DNA of 64,000 nucleotides from Brachyspira hyodysenteriae ATCC 27164 (GTDB lineage Bacteria; Spirochaetota; Brachyspiria; Brachyspirales; Brachyspiraceae): NCBI RefSeq assembly GCF_001676785.2, contig NZ_CP015910.2, positions 1,488,001 to 1,552,000 of the forward strand, read 5' to 3'. Shown piece by piece: positions 8,676 to 17,460 of this stretch (position 1 is its first letter; each line of letters starts with the position of its first letter). The notes under the pieces were generated by a model. It saw only the letters and a program-made list of their open reading frames with translations, ran no database searches and was not told where the DNA came from. The position numbers and the translations under genes were made by a program.

Positions 8676-11600
8676 ATGGATAGAATAATAGAACTATTTG
8701 CAAAAAACAGATTATTAGTTAATGTTATTATTTTGGTTACTTTAGCTGTTGGAATATACTCTTATCTTAATATAGAGAAAGAAGCTTTTCCATCAACTAA
8801 CTTTGATGTTATGATAGTTCAGGTTATATATCCGGGTGCTTCTCCGGAAGACGTTGAGCAATATGCAATGATTCCATTAGAAGATGAACTTCAGACTATA
8901 GCAGGTATTGATGAGTTTTATTCTATAATGATAGAAAATGCAGGAATACTTACTATAAGAATAGACATGAATCTTAAAGACTCAAGAGCTGTAAAAGATG
9001 AAATATTCAGACGGCTTCAGAATGCTCCTAATGTATCTAAAGATGTTCAGGAGATAAAAATTTTTGAAGCTAATGCAAACAGACTTCCTATATATAATTT
9101 GGGAATAAGATTCAAGAAAGGAATGGAAGGAAGCGAAAAAGAACTTTATGATATATCCAAAAGATTTGAAAAAGAATTAAAATATGTAGACGGAGTTGCA
9201 AATATTGAAGTTTACGGAAGAACAGATCCAGAAATTCAAATATTAGCAGATCCTCATAAATTAAGCGAATATTATACTTCATTATCAGAAATCATACAGG
9301 CATTATCTTTGAGAAATATACGTTCTACAAGCGGAAGTATGAAGCCTGATGAAAATGCTGATTTAGAAGAAAAGAACAAATTACTTGTAACTACAGGACA
9401 ATTTCAAGATCCTCTGACTATTACAAATGTTATTATACGATCTATATTTAATGGTCAGCCTATAAGAATCGGAGATGTTGCAAGAGTTGAAGAATTATTC
9501 GTAGATAAAAGCGTATATATGAGAGTTAATAGTCAGCATGGATATTCCATAAACATAATAAAAAGAGAAGATGCTGATATATTAAAAACTATAGATAATG
9601 TTAATAAATATTTTGAGAATAACAAAGCAACAATACCAAACAATATTGAAATAGTTCCTATGGCTGATAATTCAAGAACTATTAATGATTTACTTAATGC
9701 AGTTTCTTCAAATATCATAACAGGATTCATAATAATATTTATAATACTTATAATATTTTTGGATTTTAAAAGTGCTATATTTACTTCACTTGGAATGCTT
9801 ATAGTTATTGCTGTTTCTCTTATTTATATGACATACTTTGGAATAACTTTCAATATAATTTCTTTAGGCGGAATTATAACAGTTTTAGGTATGATAGTTG
9901 ACAACTCAATAGTAGTTTCAGAAAATATTTTTAATTATCATCAAAGAGGAATAAAAGGACTTAATGCCACAAAAAGTGCTGTAGGGGAAGTATTTATGCC
10001 TATGCTTGTTTCTACTCTTACAACGGTTGCATCTTTTGCTCCTATAATATTCGTTACAGGAACTATGGGAAGATTAATCAATCAATATCCTAGAGTTGTT
10101 ATAGTAGCATTAGTTGTAAGTATATTTCAGGCTGTTTTACTTCTTCCTAATAACTTAATTACAAAAGAAGAACTTACAGGAGAACATAAAAGAAAAAGAT
10201 TTAATTTCAAAAATCCTCTTGATTTTGATAAGGATAAATTATTCGATAAATTAAAAATACCTTTTGTTAAATTTTTAAGATTAACATTAAAATTTAGATA
10301 TATTGTATTAATGTTTTTTGTAGTTACATTGCTTATAACATTAGCTATAGCTAAAGTAATATTTGCTAAGTTTACTTTAGTTTATGATACTAGTGCTGAC
10401 GTTATAGTTGTTAATATTGATTCAGGAATTGGAAGCTCTCTATACAAAACAGAAAAATATCTTCAGCAGGTAGAAAATATTATTTATGATACAATAGATA
10501 CTAATGATATAATAGCAGTATACAGTTTATTAGGTAAGCAATTAGATAAAAACACTGTAGAAGTGTCCGAAGAAATGGATAATCTTGCGGGAATTATGAT
10601 ATATTTAGTTCCTGCTAATAACAGAAAAAAAATTGCTTATGATATAGCAGATGATTTAACTCTTGCCATAGAAAAAAGCGGAATAAAAGATGAATTGGAA
10701 TTAATCACAGTAAATACTAAACTTCCTATAAACCCAGGAAAAGCAGTAGATATAAAAATAATAGGCAATGATACTGCTATGGTTAAAGAAGTAAAAGATA
10801 AAATGAAAGAACATCTTTTAAGTTTAAATGGAATAATAAACTATGATGATGATGATAAAATCGGACAGGAAGAATTAAGAGTAATATTTGATTATGACAG
10901 AATGGGAGAACTAGGTGTTAATGTTGCTTATGCTGCAAGAGAATTAAGAGCGGCTTATGCTGGAATAGTAGCTACTTCAATTCAGCAGTTTGAAAATAAA
11001 TTAGACTTCAGAGTAAGATTAGATAAAAAATATACTTATGATACAAATGTACTTAATAATCTTTATATACCAAATACATATAACAGACTTATACAATTAA
11101 AAGATATAGCACATATATATATTACAAACAATCAATCAAGCATAAGACATTATAACGGTAAAAAATCTATAACGATGACAGCAGATATTGAACAGGGAAA
11201 AAATACTGCCATACAAGTAACATATGCAATGCAGAATTATTTTAATTCTATATCAAAAGATTATCCTAATATAAGCGTAGAGTTTGCAGGAGAGGTAAAA
11301 GAGACTAGAGGCTCTATAATAGGTATTGCTTGGGGATATGTTGTTGCTATCATTGCAATATATGTAATACTTCTTCTTCAATTTAATAAATTTGTTCAGC
11401 CTTTCATGATTTTGGGTATAATACCATTTGGAATAATAGGAGTTATACTAGGATTTGCAGCACATAGAATGCCTATGTCTTTTGTTGGTGCTGTAGGTAT
11501 AGTTGGGCTTGCAGGTGTAGTTGTAAATAATGGTATTATAATGGTGGACTTAATAAACAGAATACTTGAACAAGGAAACATACATACAAAAGAAGATGTA

Positions 11601-11846
11601 CTCAATGCTGTAGTAGAAGGTGCAGGCGACAGATTCAGAGCAATATTTCTAACAACAGTTACTACAATATTCGGACTTCTTCCAACTGTTTATGGTATAG
11701 GCGGAAGTGCTGATTTGATAGTACCTATGGTTATGGCTATGGCTTACGGACTTTTATTTGCTGCACTTTTGACATTGATATTTTTACCTTGTCTATTTAT
11801 GATATCAGCGGATTTGAAACTTATAAAAATAAATTATAAAAACTGA
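8676..11846 (+). CDS. RND-family efflux pump, inner-membrane subunit
   Basis: A 1056-residue proton-driven exporter of the AcrB/MdtB/CusA superfamily. One membrane segment at about 12-30, a large periplasmic domain, a membrane block around residues 340-480, a second periplasmic domain (about 560-860) and a closing block (about 870-1050), the usual duplicated layout. GMIVDNSIVVSENIF in TM4 carries the proton-relay D409. The second Asp of AcrB is Asn (N410), as in many RND proteins. It starts 22 bases after the tolC-like gene and is probably co-transcribed. No periplasmic adaptor (HlyD/AcrA) gene is in this cluster. The substrate cannot be deduced. Confidence 0.92.
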   Translation: MDRIIELFAKNRLLVNVIILVTLAVGIYSYLNIEKEAFPSTNFDVMIVQVIYPGASPEDVEQYAMIPLEDELQTIAGIDEFYSIMIENAGILTIRIDMNLKDSRAVKDEIFRRLQNAPNVSKDVQEIKIFEANANRLPIYNLGIRFKKGMEGSEKELYDISKRFEKELKYVDGVANIEVYGRTDPEIQILADPHKLSEYYTSLSEIIQALSLRNIRSTSGSMKPDENADLEEKNKLLVTTGQFQDPLTITNVIIRSIFNGQPIRIGDVARVEELFVDKSVYMRVNSQHGYSINIIKREDADILKTIDNVNKYFENNKATIPNNIEIVPMADNSRTINDLLNAVSSNIITGFIIIFIILIIFLDFKSAIFTSLGMLIVIAVSLIYMTYFGITFNIISLGGIITVLGMIVDNSIVVSENIFNYHQRGIKGLNATKSAVGEVFMPMLVSTLTTVASFAPIIFVTGTMGRLINQYPRVVIVALVVSIFQAVLLLPNNLITKEELTGEHKRKRFNFKNPLDFDKDKLFDKLKIPFVKFLRLTLKFRYIVLMFFVVTLLITLAIAKVIFAKFTLVYDTSADVIVVNIDSGIGSSLYKTEKYLQQVENIIYDTIDTNDIIAVYSLLGKQLDKNTVEVSEEMDNLAGIMIYLVPANNRKKIAYDIADDLTLAIEKSGIKDELELITVNTKLPINPGKAVDIKIIGNDTAMVKEVKDKMKEHLLSLNGIINYDDDDKIGQEELRVIFDYDRMGELGVNVAYAARELRAAYAGIVATSIQQFENKLDFRVRLDKKYTYDTNVLNNLYIPNTYNRLIQLKDIAHIYITNNQSSIRHYNGKKSITMTADIEQGKNTAIQVTYAMQNYFNSISKDYPNISVEFAGEVKETRGSIIGIAWGYVVAIIAIYVILLLQFNKFVQPFMILGIIPFGIIGVILGFAAHRMPMSFVGAVGIVGLAGVVVNNGIIMVDLINRILEQGNIHTKEDVLNAVVEGAGDRFRAIFLTTVTTIFGLLPTVYGIGGSADLIVPMVMAMAYGLLFAALLTLIFLPCLFMISADLKLIKINYKN

Positions 11847-11870
11847 TTGAATATTTATAGTTTTATAGTA

Positions 11871-12149
11871 TATACCTAAACAATTATATTTTGTCAAAAA
11901 TAAATTTATGTTTTATTTTTATATTTGGGGCTTTGCCCCAAACCCTACTTCTTTTGTTGCCACAAAAAAGCAAAAAGGCTATATTTTAGTTTTAAATCAA
12001 CATTTTATCTTACATATAAGATAAATCATTAATTTTGTACAATAATAAGTAATCAACTGCCCATATAGTTGGCGTTTGGTAATATCAATTAATACCGTGT
12101 GTAAAGGTGCTGCAGTTTACGGTTGACAAAATATAATTGTTTAGGTATA
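11871..12149. repeat. Inverted-repeat (MITE-like) element, copy 3, with matching ends
   Basis: Left end TATACCTAAACAATTATATT followed by TTGTCAA is matched at the right end by TTGACAAAATATAATTGTTT followed by AGGTATA. This gives perfect terminal inverted repeats of about 26-27 bp around a 280-bp element. The left arm has the ggggctttgcccc clip. The interior right half (caactgcccatatagttgg onward) differs from the other copies. It lies between the convergent RND and SAVED-like genes. Confidence 0.85.
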
Positions 12150-12204
12150 TACAATTAAAAAATGAGTTTGCTCATATTAATATAAGCAAAATTATTAATA
12201 TTAT

Positions 12205-13077
12205 TTAATACTCTAGTAAATTGCTATTAAGTATTGCTCCGAGTTCATATCTGTTATTGTCGCTGCTGTAATTATATATATAAAATGTTAAATAATCATA
12301 TTTATAATCAGCCATTTTTTGCCCTACATATAAAAGTCCATTAGCAGGTATGGAACTTAATATATGAACTTCTTCTAAATTTTTATATTTTAAAATGTCA
12401 TCAAAAATTTCATCTATCTTTTTAGTAAAAATATAATAACATCTTTTATTCACCAAACTTTTATGAGAATTCTCTTCCAATATAACTTGATGCGTTATTG
12501 TGATGATATTGCTGTATGAATAATCGAATCCTTTATTAAGAATAAGATTTTTATCATCTTTATAAACTTGTTCTATATCATTAATATTTGATTGTCCTGA
12601 TAGTATCATACCTATTGGGTGATTAATATTATCTATTCTCAGAACATTTGATTTACTTTCTATAAAACTTTTTAATTCAGGCTCATCTATTTCTACATCT
12701 TTGAATCCCCAAGATAATGAGTCTTTTGGCTTTGGGAGAAAAACAAAATTATATCCGTATTTCTCTAATATATAAGCAATAGAAACAAGTATGCTGTTAG
12801 GAGCTATTGCATAAAGAACTATTTGATAATCTTTAGTTATATTTTTTTCTTTAAACTTTGATAATATAATATTTTTTAATTTCTTTATAACATTATCTAT
12901 TTTATTTTCTTTTTCATTTTTGTATTCTTTATATTCTTTATCTAAATCTATTTCCAAATCAATAGGAGGCATTTCTCCGAAGTTCTGAGCATTTCCTCTT
13001 ATAGAATGAAATATTTTCACTCTTTTAATATTATCATCTTCAGTCATATAATCAAAAATTTTATTATTATCTTTCAT
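12205..13077 (-). CDS. Orphan protein with SAVED-like C-terminal domain
   Basis: A 290-residue soluble protein with no signal or membrane segment. A charged linker (about 45-70, EYKEYKNEKENK) is followed by a hydrophobic strand-helix unit DYQIVLYAIAPNSILVSIAY (about 83-102). Near the C-terminus EEVHILSSIPANGLLYVGQK (about 234-253) runs into a strand (LTFYIYNY) and RYELGAILN. That last pattern resembles the VHIF.A.P...A...GR...YDYN...Y signature of SAVED domains, which read cyclic oligonucleotides in CBASS and related defence. No fused nuclease or protease and no nearby cyclase is visible. The SAVED reading is a moderate-confidence inference; otherwise it is a hypothetical protein. It converges on the RND gene and diverges from tsaD. 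Confidence 0.5.
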   Translation of the reverse strand: MKDNNKIFDYMTEDDNIKRVKIFHSIRGNAQNFGEMPPIDLEIDLDKEYKEYKNEKENKIDNVIKKLKNIILSKFKEKNITKDYQIVLYAIAPNSILVSIAYILEKYGYNFVFLPKPKDSLSWGFKDVEIDEPELKSFIESKSNVLRIDNINHPIGMILSGQSNINDIEQVYKDDKNLILNKGFDYSYSNIITITHQVILEENSHKSLVNKRCYYIFTKKIDEIFDDILKYKNLEEVHILSSIPANGLLYVGQKMADYKYDYLTFYIYNYSSDNNRYELGAILNSNLLEY

Positions 13078-13211
13078 GCTTTACTCTCTATACATGTTTT
13101 ATAAATTAATCAAAATAAACTATTTACAAATAATATAAAAAAATATATATTATAGAAACATTTTCGTAATAATTTTAACATAAAATAGAATAAATTGATA
13201 TTGGAGATAAA

Positions 13212-14234
13212 ATGAAAATATTAGGTATAGACACTTCATGCGATGATACTTCTGCTGCTATAGTTGAGGACGGAAAAAATGTACTTTCTTCAGTATTAAG
13301 CTCATCAATAGATGCACATAAAGAATTTCAAGGAGTAGTTCCTGAAATTGCCGCAAGAAAACATTTGGAAGCCATACTCTATGTAATAGATAAAGCATTA
13401 AAAGATGCAAATACCACTTTAGATGATATAGATTTATTTGCAGTTACAAACAGACCGGGACTTTTAGGATCTTTGCTTGTTGGAGTAGCAAGTGCAAAAT
13501 CATTAGCATTTTCTTTAAACAAACCCTTGCTGGCTTTGGATCATATAGCTGCACATATTTACTCGCCTCATCTTACTAATGATATAGAGTTTCCTTATAT
13601 AGCATTGGTTGTATCCGGAGGGCATACTATAATAACAGAAGTGCATGATTACGGTGAATATAAAGTTGTAGGCACTACTTTAGATGATGCTGTGGGCGAA
13701 GCTTATGATAAAGTTTCAAAATTTTTAAATCTAGGATATCCGGGCGGACCTATAATAGACAGATTAGCTAAAGAAGGAAACAAAGAAGCAATAAAATATC
13801 CTATTGTATTATTAAACGGCATAGATGAATTTAACTTCTCATACAGCGGACTTAAAACTGCATGCGTTTATTCTACAAAAAAATATCTTAAAGAAGGATA
13901 CGAAGCAACTAATGAAAATATAGCTGCTGCATTTCAAATAAGTGCAATAGAGCCTTTATATATCAAAACTTTGAAATATGTTGAAAAAAGCGGTATTAAA
14001 AGAGTTACATTATCCGGCGGAGTGGCATGCAATAGTTATTTAAGAGAGAGATTTGGAAACTCTAAAGACTTTGAATGTTATCTGCCTGCTTTAAAATACA
14101 CAACAGACAATGCTGCTATGGTTGCAGGGCTTGCTTATCATATGAAAGATAAACAGGATTTTGCTGATTATAATTTAGATTGTTTTTCAAGAGTTTTGAA
14201 TAAAAAATATAATAAAAACAAAAGTGCAAAATAA
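13212..14234 (+). CDS. tsaD: tRNA N6-threonylcarbamoyladenosine synthase subunit TsaD
   Basis: Catalytic ASKHA-fold subunit that moves threonylcarbamoyl onto A37 of ANN-reading tRNAs in the cytoplasm, working with TsaB, TsaE and TsaC. The 340 residues match the bacterial family. It opens with ILGIDTSCDDTSAAIV. The iron ligands H111 and H115 lie in HIAAHIYSPH, the nucleotide loop VVSGGHT follows at about 135-141, and the late metal Asp lies in YTTDNAAMVAGL. A ribosome site (ggaga) precedes the ATG. It stands alone between the divergent SAVED-like gene and the inverted-repeat elements before purB. Identity is secure. Confidence 0.96.
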   Translation: MKILGIDTSCDDTSAAIVEDGKNVLSSVLSSSIDAHKEFQGVVPEIAARKHLEAILYVIDKALKDANTTLDDIDLFAVTNRPGLLGSLLVGVASAKSLAFSLNKPLLALDHIAAHIYSPHLTNDIEFPYIALVVSGGHTIITEVHDYGEYKVVGTTLDDAVGEAYDKVSKFLNLGYPGGPIIDRLAKEGNKEAIKYPIVLLNGIDEFNFSYSGLKTACVYSTKKYLKEGYEATNENIAAAFQISAIEPLYIKTLKYVEKSGIKRVTLSGGVACNSYLRERFGNSKDFECYLPALKYTTDNAAMVAGLAYHMKDKQDFADYNLDCFSRVLNKKYNKNKSAK

Positions 14235-14297
14235 AATTATAATTAACTAGAATTTATTTACTAGCTTTATTATAAAATAGACTTATTTAAAAACTAT

Positions 14298-14489
14298 TTA
14301 TAAATAATTTTTTAAGTTTGTCAACTGATTCACTTTATGTAGAATTATCAACTTTTTTGCGGGCTTCGCCAAAATTGCTGACGACACCTGCCGCAGGCAC
14401 GCTTTGCGAGGTGGACTTCGTAGGCATGCTTCGCGAAAACGCAATTACTAGAACTTTATATTTTAATGATGTTTATTAAATGTATGATA
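14298..14489. repeat. Inverted-repeat element, degenerate copy 4a
   Basis: The left end keeps only taagtttgtcaac. The interior is the ctttttt/gcaattactagaacttta type of copies 1a and 5b, but its hairpin loop holds inserted GC-rich modules (ggcttcgcc, ctgccgcaggcacgc, gaggtggacttcg, catgcttcgcgaa). It abuts copy 4b. Limits are approximate. Confidence 0.6.
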
Positions 14490-14800
14490 TATACTAAAAA
14501 TTTTTAACTTTGTCAAAATTAGTTTTTATATTGCTATTATTTTCGGGGGCTAGCCCCCGACCCACCCAGTTCTTTTGTTGACACAGGCGAAGCCCGCCTA
14601 CGGCGAGAACCAAAAAGACTGCATTTTTAACATAATTTTTAGGTATTACCATACATTTAATATATATTGTAATAATATAAGGTTTTAGCACTTGCGTTTT
14701 CGCGAAGCGTACCTGCGGCAGCAACTTTTTTGTGCGACAAAAAAGTTGATAATACATTTACAAAATATAAAAATTGACAAAATATAGTTGTTTAGTTATA
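14490..14800. repeat. Inverted-repeat (MITE-like) element, copy 4b
   Basis: Left end tatactaaaaatttttaact then ttgtcaa. Right end ttgacaaaatatagttgttt then agttata. The interior has gggggctagcccccg, a cagttctttt arm, aggcgaagcccgcctacggc and gttttcgcgaagcgtacctg. A 264-base open frame runs across it but is explained by the repeat, not by a gene. Confidence 0.75.
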
Positions 14801-14880
14801 CACTGATTATACTAATAATTATATAACTAATTTTATAAATAAGTTTTGAAACAAGTCTAATAATTAAAATTTATGCAATA

Positions 14881-14926
14881 AAAAAGAATGATAACTAATT
14901 ATTATATAATCAATTATCATTCTTTT
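14881..14926. terminator. Bidirectional terminator between tsaD and purB
   Basis: AAAAGAATGATA and TATCATTCTTTT form a long stem with A and T runs on both sides. It sits just beyond the purB stop and serves the minus strand most directly. Confidence 0.8.
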
Positions 14927-14943
14927 ATTTTATTTAATTAAAA

Positions 14944-16236
14944 TTATATTCCGAATCTTTTCATTATAACATCAATATTTCTTAGATAGTATGCATAGTC
15001 AAAGCAGTCATCAATTTCCTGAGAGCTTAAATATTTTGTAATATCCTCATCTTTGTGAATATTCTCTCTAAAATCTTCGTTATTGAGCCATCTTTTCATT
15101 GCATTTCTTTGTACCCATCTGTAAGCATTATCTCTATCAATGCCTTTATTAACTAAACTTATTAAAATTCTTTGACTGAAAATTAAACCGCCTGTCTTTT
15201 CAATATTTGCTTTCATAGCTTCAGGATAAATTAAAAGCTTATCTACTATATCAATGAATTTATTAATAGCATAATCAACAGCAATAGTAGAATCTGGAAG
15301 TATAACTCTTTCTACTGATGAATGGCTTATATCTCTCTCATGCCAAAGTGTAATGTCTTCCATAGAAGCTAATGCATTACCTCTTACTATTCTTGCTAAA
15401 CCTGATATTCTTTCGCAAGTGATAGGGTTTCTTTTATGAGGCATAGCAGATGAACCTTTTTGCTTTTCACTGAAATATTCTTCTGCTTCTCTTATATCTG
15501 TTCTTTGTAAGTTTCTAATCTCTGTAGCAAATTTCTCTAATGAACTAGCAACTATTGCTAAAGTTGTAAGATACTGTGCATGTCTGTCTCTTTGTATTAT
15601 TTGAGTAGAAACTTTATCAGCTTCTATACCTAATTTTTTACAAACTATTTCTTCTATTCTAGGATCAATATTACTATAAGTACCAACTGCACCGGAAAGC
15701 TTACCAACTGAAACCTGTTTTTTAGCTTCCTCTACCCTTTTTATATTTCTTTCATTTTCATCATACCATAAAATGAATTTTAACCCTAATGTCATAGGCT
15801 CAGCATGTATACCATGAGTACGTCCTATACAAGGAGTATATTTATGTTCTTTTGCTCTTCTTAATAAAACTTCTGATAATCTTTTTAAGTCATCTAATAT
15901 TATTTCAGCAGATCTTTTCATCATAACAGCCAATGCAGTATCTTTTACATCGCTTGAAGTCAAACCTTTATGTATATATTGTCCGCCCTCTCCTACATTT
16001 TCCTGAACAGCAGTTACAAATGATATTATATCATGATTAGTTTCTTTCTCTATTTCAGCAATTCTCTCTACTGTGAAAGTTGCTTTTTCTTTAATATTTT
16101 TTACTGCTTCTTGAGGAATCTCTCCTATTTCAGCCATAGCCTCACAAGCAGCAATTTCAACATCAAGCATAACCTGAAACTCATTTTGCAAGCTCCAAAG
16201 TTCGCCCATCTCTTTTCTAGTATATCTCTTTATCAT
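14944..16236 (-). CDS. purB: Adenylosuccinate lyase
   Basis: Cytoplasmic fumarase-superfamily lyase acting twice in purine synthesis: SAICAR to AICAR, and adenylosuccinate to AMP. The 430 residues are normal for the Bacillus-type enzyme. The superfamily signature GSSAMPHKRNP lies at residues 261-271 and carries the catalytic serine loop. The catalytic His is H141 in GRTHGIHAEP, and HKGLTSSDVKDTA at 89-101 binds substrate. The start follows a ribosome site (taagga read on the minus strand). No other pur gene is close. It ends into the terminator at 14881-14926. Confidence 0.96.
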   Translation of the reverse strand: MIKRYTRKEMGELWSLQNEFQVMLDVEIAACEAMAEIGEIPQEAVKNIKEKATFTVERIAEIEKETNHDIISFVTAVQENVGEGGQYIHKGLTSSDVKDTALAVMMKRSAEIILDDLKRLSEVLLRRAKEHKYTPCIGRTHGIHAEPMTLGLKFILWYDENERNIKRVEEAKKQVSVGKLSGAVGTYSNIDPRIEEIVCKKLGIEADKVSTQIIQRDRHAQYLTTLAIVASSLEKFATEIRNLQRTDIREAEEYFSEKQKGSSAMPHKRNPITCERISGLARIVRGNALASMEDITLWHERDISHSSVERVILPDSTIAVDYAINKFIDIVDKLLIYPEAMKANIEKTGGLIFSQRILISLVNKGIDRDNAYRWVQRNAMKRWLNNEDFRENIHKDEDITKYLSSQEIDDCFDYAYYLRNIDVIMKRFGI

Positions 16237-16382
16237 AAATTATTATCCTTAATATAAAATATTGAATTATTATAGATAGAATTATAAATTATTTCAATTA
16301 TTTTTTAATAGTTGTAATTTATAAAAAAAGAATTAAAATTATTGCATCAAAAATATGTTTTTAATATATGGAGTAATTAAAA

Positions 16383-17405
16383 ATGGAAATTTATGATTTA
16401 AGAAGCGATACCATTACAAAACCAAGCGAAGAAATGCGTAAAGCAATATATAATGCTGAATGCGGTGATGATGTGTATATGGAAGATCCTACAGTAAATA
16501 AAATTCAGGAAATGGCAGCAGATATTACAGGAAAAGAAAAAGCAATATTTGTTTCTAGCGGTACTATGGGTAATTTAATACCTATGATGGTATTAGGAAG
16601 AAAAACAAAGCAGATACTTTTAGAGGAACAATCTCATATAATACATTATGAAGTTGGAGGAGTTTCTTCTTTAGCAGGCTTAATACCATTACCTGTTAAA
16701 GCTGATAAAGGAATATTAACTAAAGATATTATAAAAAATTATTTGAATAATCAAGCTACTTATGCAACAACAGTTAATATAGTAGAGATAGAAAATACTC
16801 ATAACAGACATGGCGGAAGTGTTTATCCTATAGAAGTATTAAAAGAACTGCATGATTTAACTAAATCAAAAAATGTTCATCTTCATATGGATGGAGCTAG
16901 AGTTTTTAATGCCTCTATAGCAAGTAAAGTATCAGTAAAAGAAATATCATCACATACAGACTCAATTACTTTCTGTTTATCTAAAGGTTTGGGAGCTCCA
17001 ATGGGTGCTATGATATGTGCAGATAAAGATTTCATTGATGAAGCTTTCAGAATGAGAAAATTAATAGGCGGAGGTATGAGACAAATTGGACTTATGGCTG
17101 CTGCCGGAATATATGCATTAGAAAATAATATACCTTCATTGGAAGAGGATCATCAAAAAGCAAAAAAAATAGCAAAAGCAATATTAGAATCTGGAATGGG
17201 AACATTAAATTTAGAAGATGTAGAAACTAATATAGTTATAACTAATACAAAAAAACTATCCGCAGAAATATTACCAAAACTTTTAGAAAAAGGTATTAAA
17301 GCAAATTCTTTTGGTGATTATAAAATAAGATTTGTTACACATAGAGATATAAGTATGAAAAAAATAGATGAAGTCTGCGAGATTATAAAAAATTTAAAAA
17401 TATAA
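16383..17405 (+). CDS. ltaE: Low-specificity L-threonine aldolase
   Basis: PLP-dependent fold-type I enzyme cleaving L-threonine or L-allo-threonine to glycine and acetaldehyde. The 340 residues fit the family. It opens with YDLRSDTITKPSEEMRKA and GDDVYMEDPTVN. D170 in HLHMDGARVFNA contacts the PLP ring nitrogen, and K201 in FCLSKGLGAPMG is the Schiff-base lysine. A good ribosome site (ggag) precedes the ATG. It is a single-gene unit closed by a terminator shared with the convergent receptor gene. The threonine versus allo-threonine preference cannot be read from the sequence. Confidence 0.92.
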   Translation: MEIYDLRSDTITKPSEEMRKAIYNAECGDDVYMEDPTVNKIQEMAADITGKEKAIFVSSGTMGNLIPMMVLGRKTKQILLEEQSHIIHYEVGGVSSLAGLIPLPVKADKGILTKDIIKNYLNNQATYATTVNIVEIENTHNRHGGSVYPIEVLKELHDLTKSKNVHLHMDGARVFNASIASKVSVKEISSHTDSITFCLSKGLGAPMGAMICADKDFIDEAFRMRKLIGGGMRQIGLMAAAGIYALENNIPSLEEDHQKAKKIAKAILESGMGTLNLEDVETNIVITNTKKLSAEILPKLLEKGIKANSFGDYKIRFVTHRDISMKKIDEVCEIIKNLKI

Positions 17406-17414
17406 TTAATAAAT

Positions 17415-17455
17415 AAAAAAGAGTATGACTAATATAAATAGCATACTCTTTTTAT
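17415..17455. terminator. Bidirectional terminator
   Basis: aaaaaaGAGTATG ... CATACTCttttt between the convergent threonine aldolase and chemotaxis receptor genes, with A and T runs on both sides. Confidence 0.85.
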
Positions 17456-17460
17456 ATTAT

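Noticed and set aside
12121-12150. TTGACA-like -35 at the end of element copy 3
   Set aside because: It is the fixed end of the repeat family and recurs at other copies next to convergent gene ends, so it is not evidence of a promoter.
14494-14757. Open frame of 87 codons on the minus strand
   Set aside because: It lies wholly in element copy 4b with its hairpin modules; no family or ribosome site.
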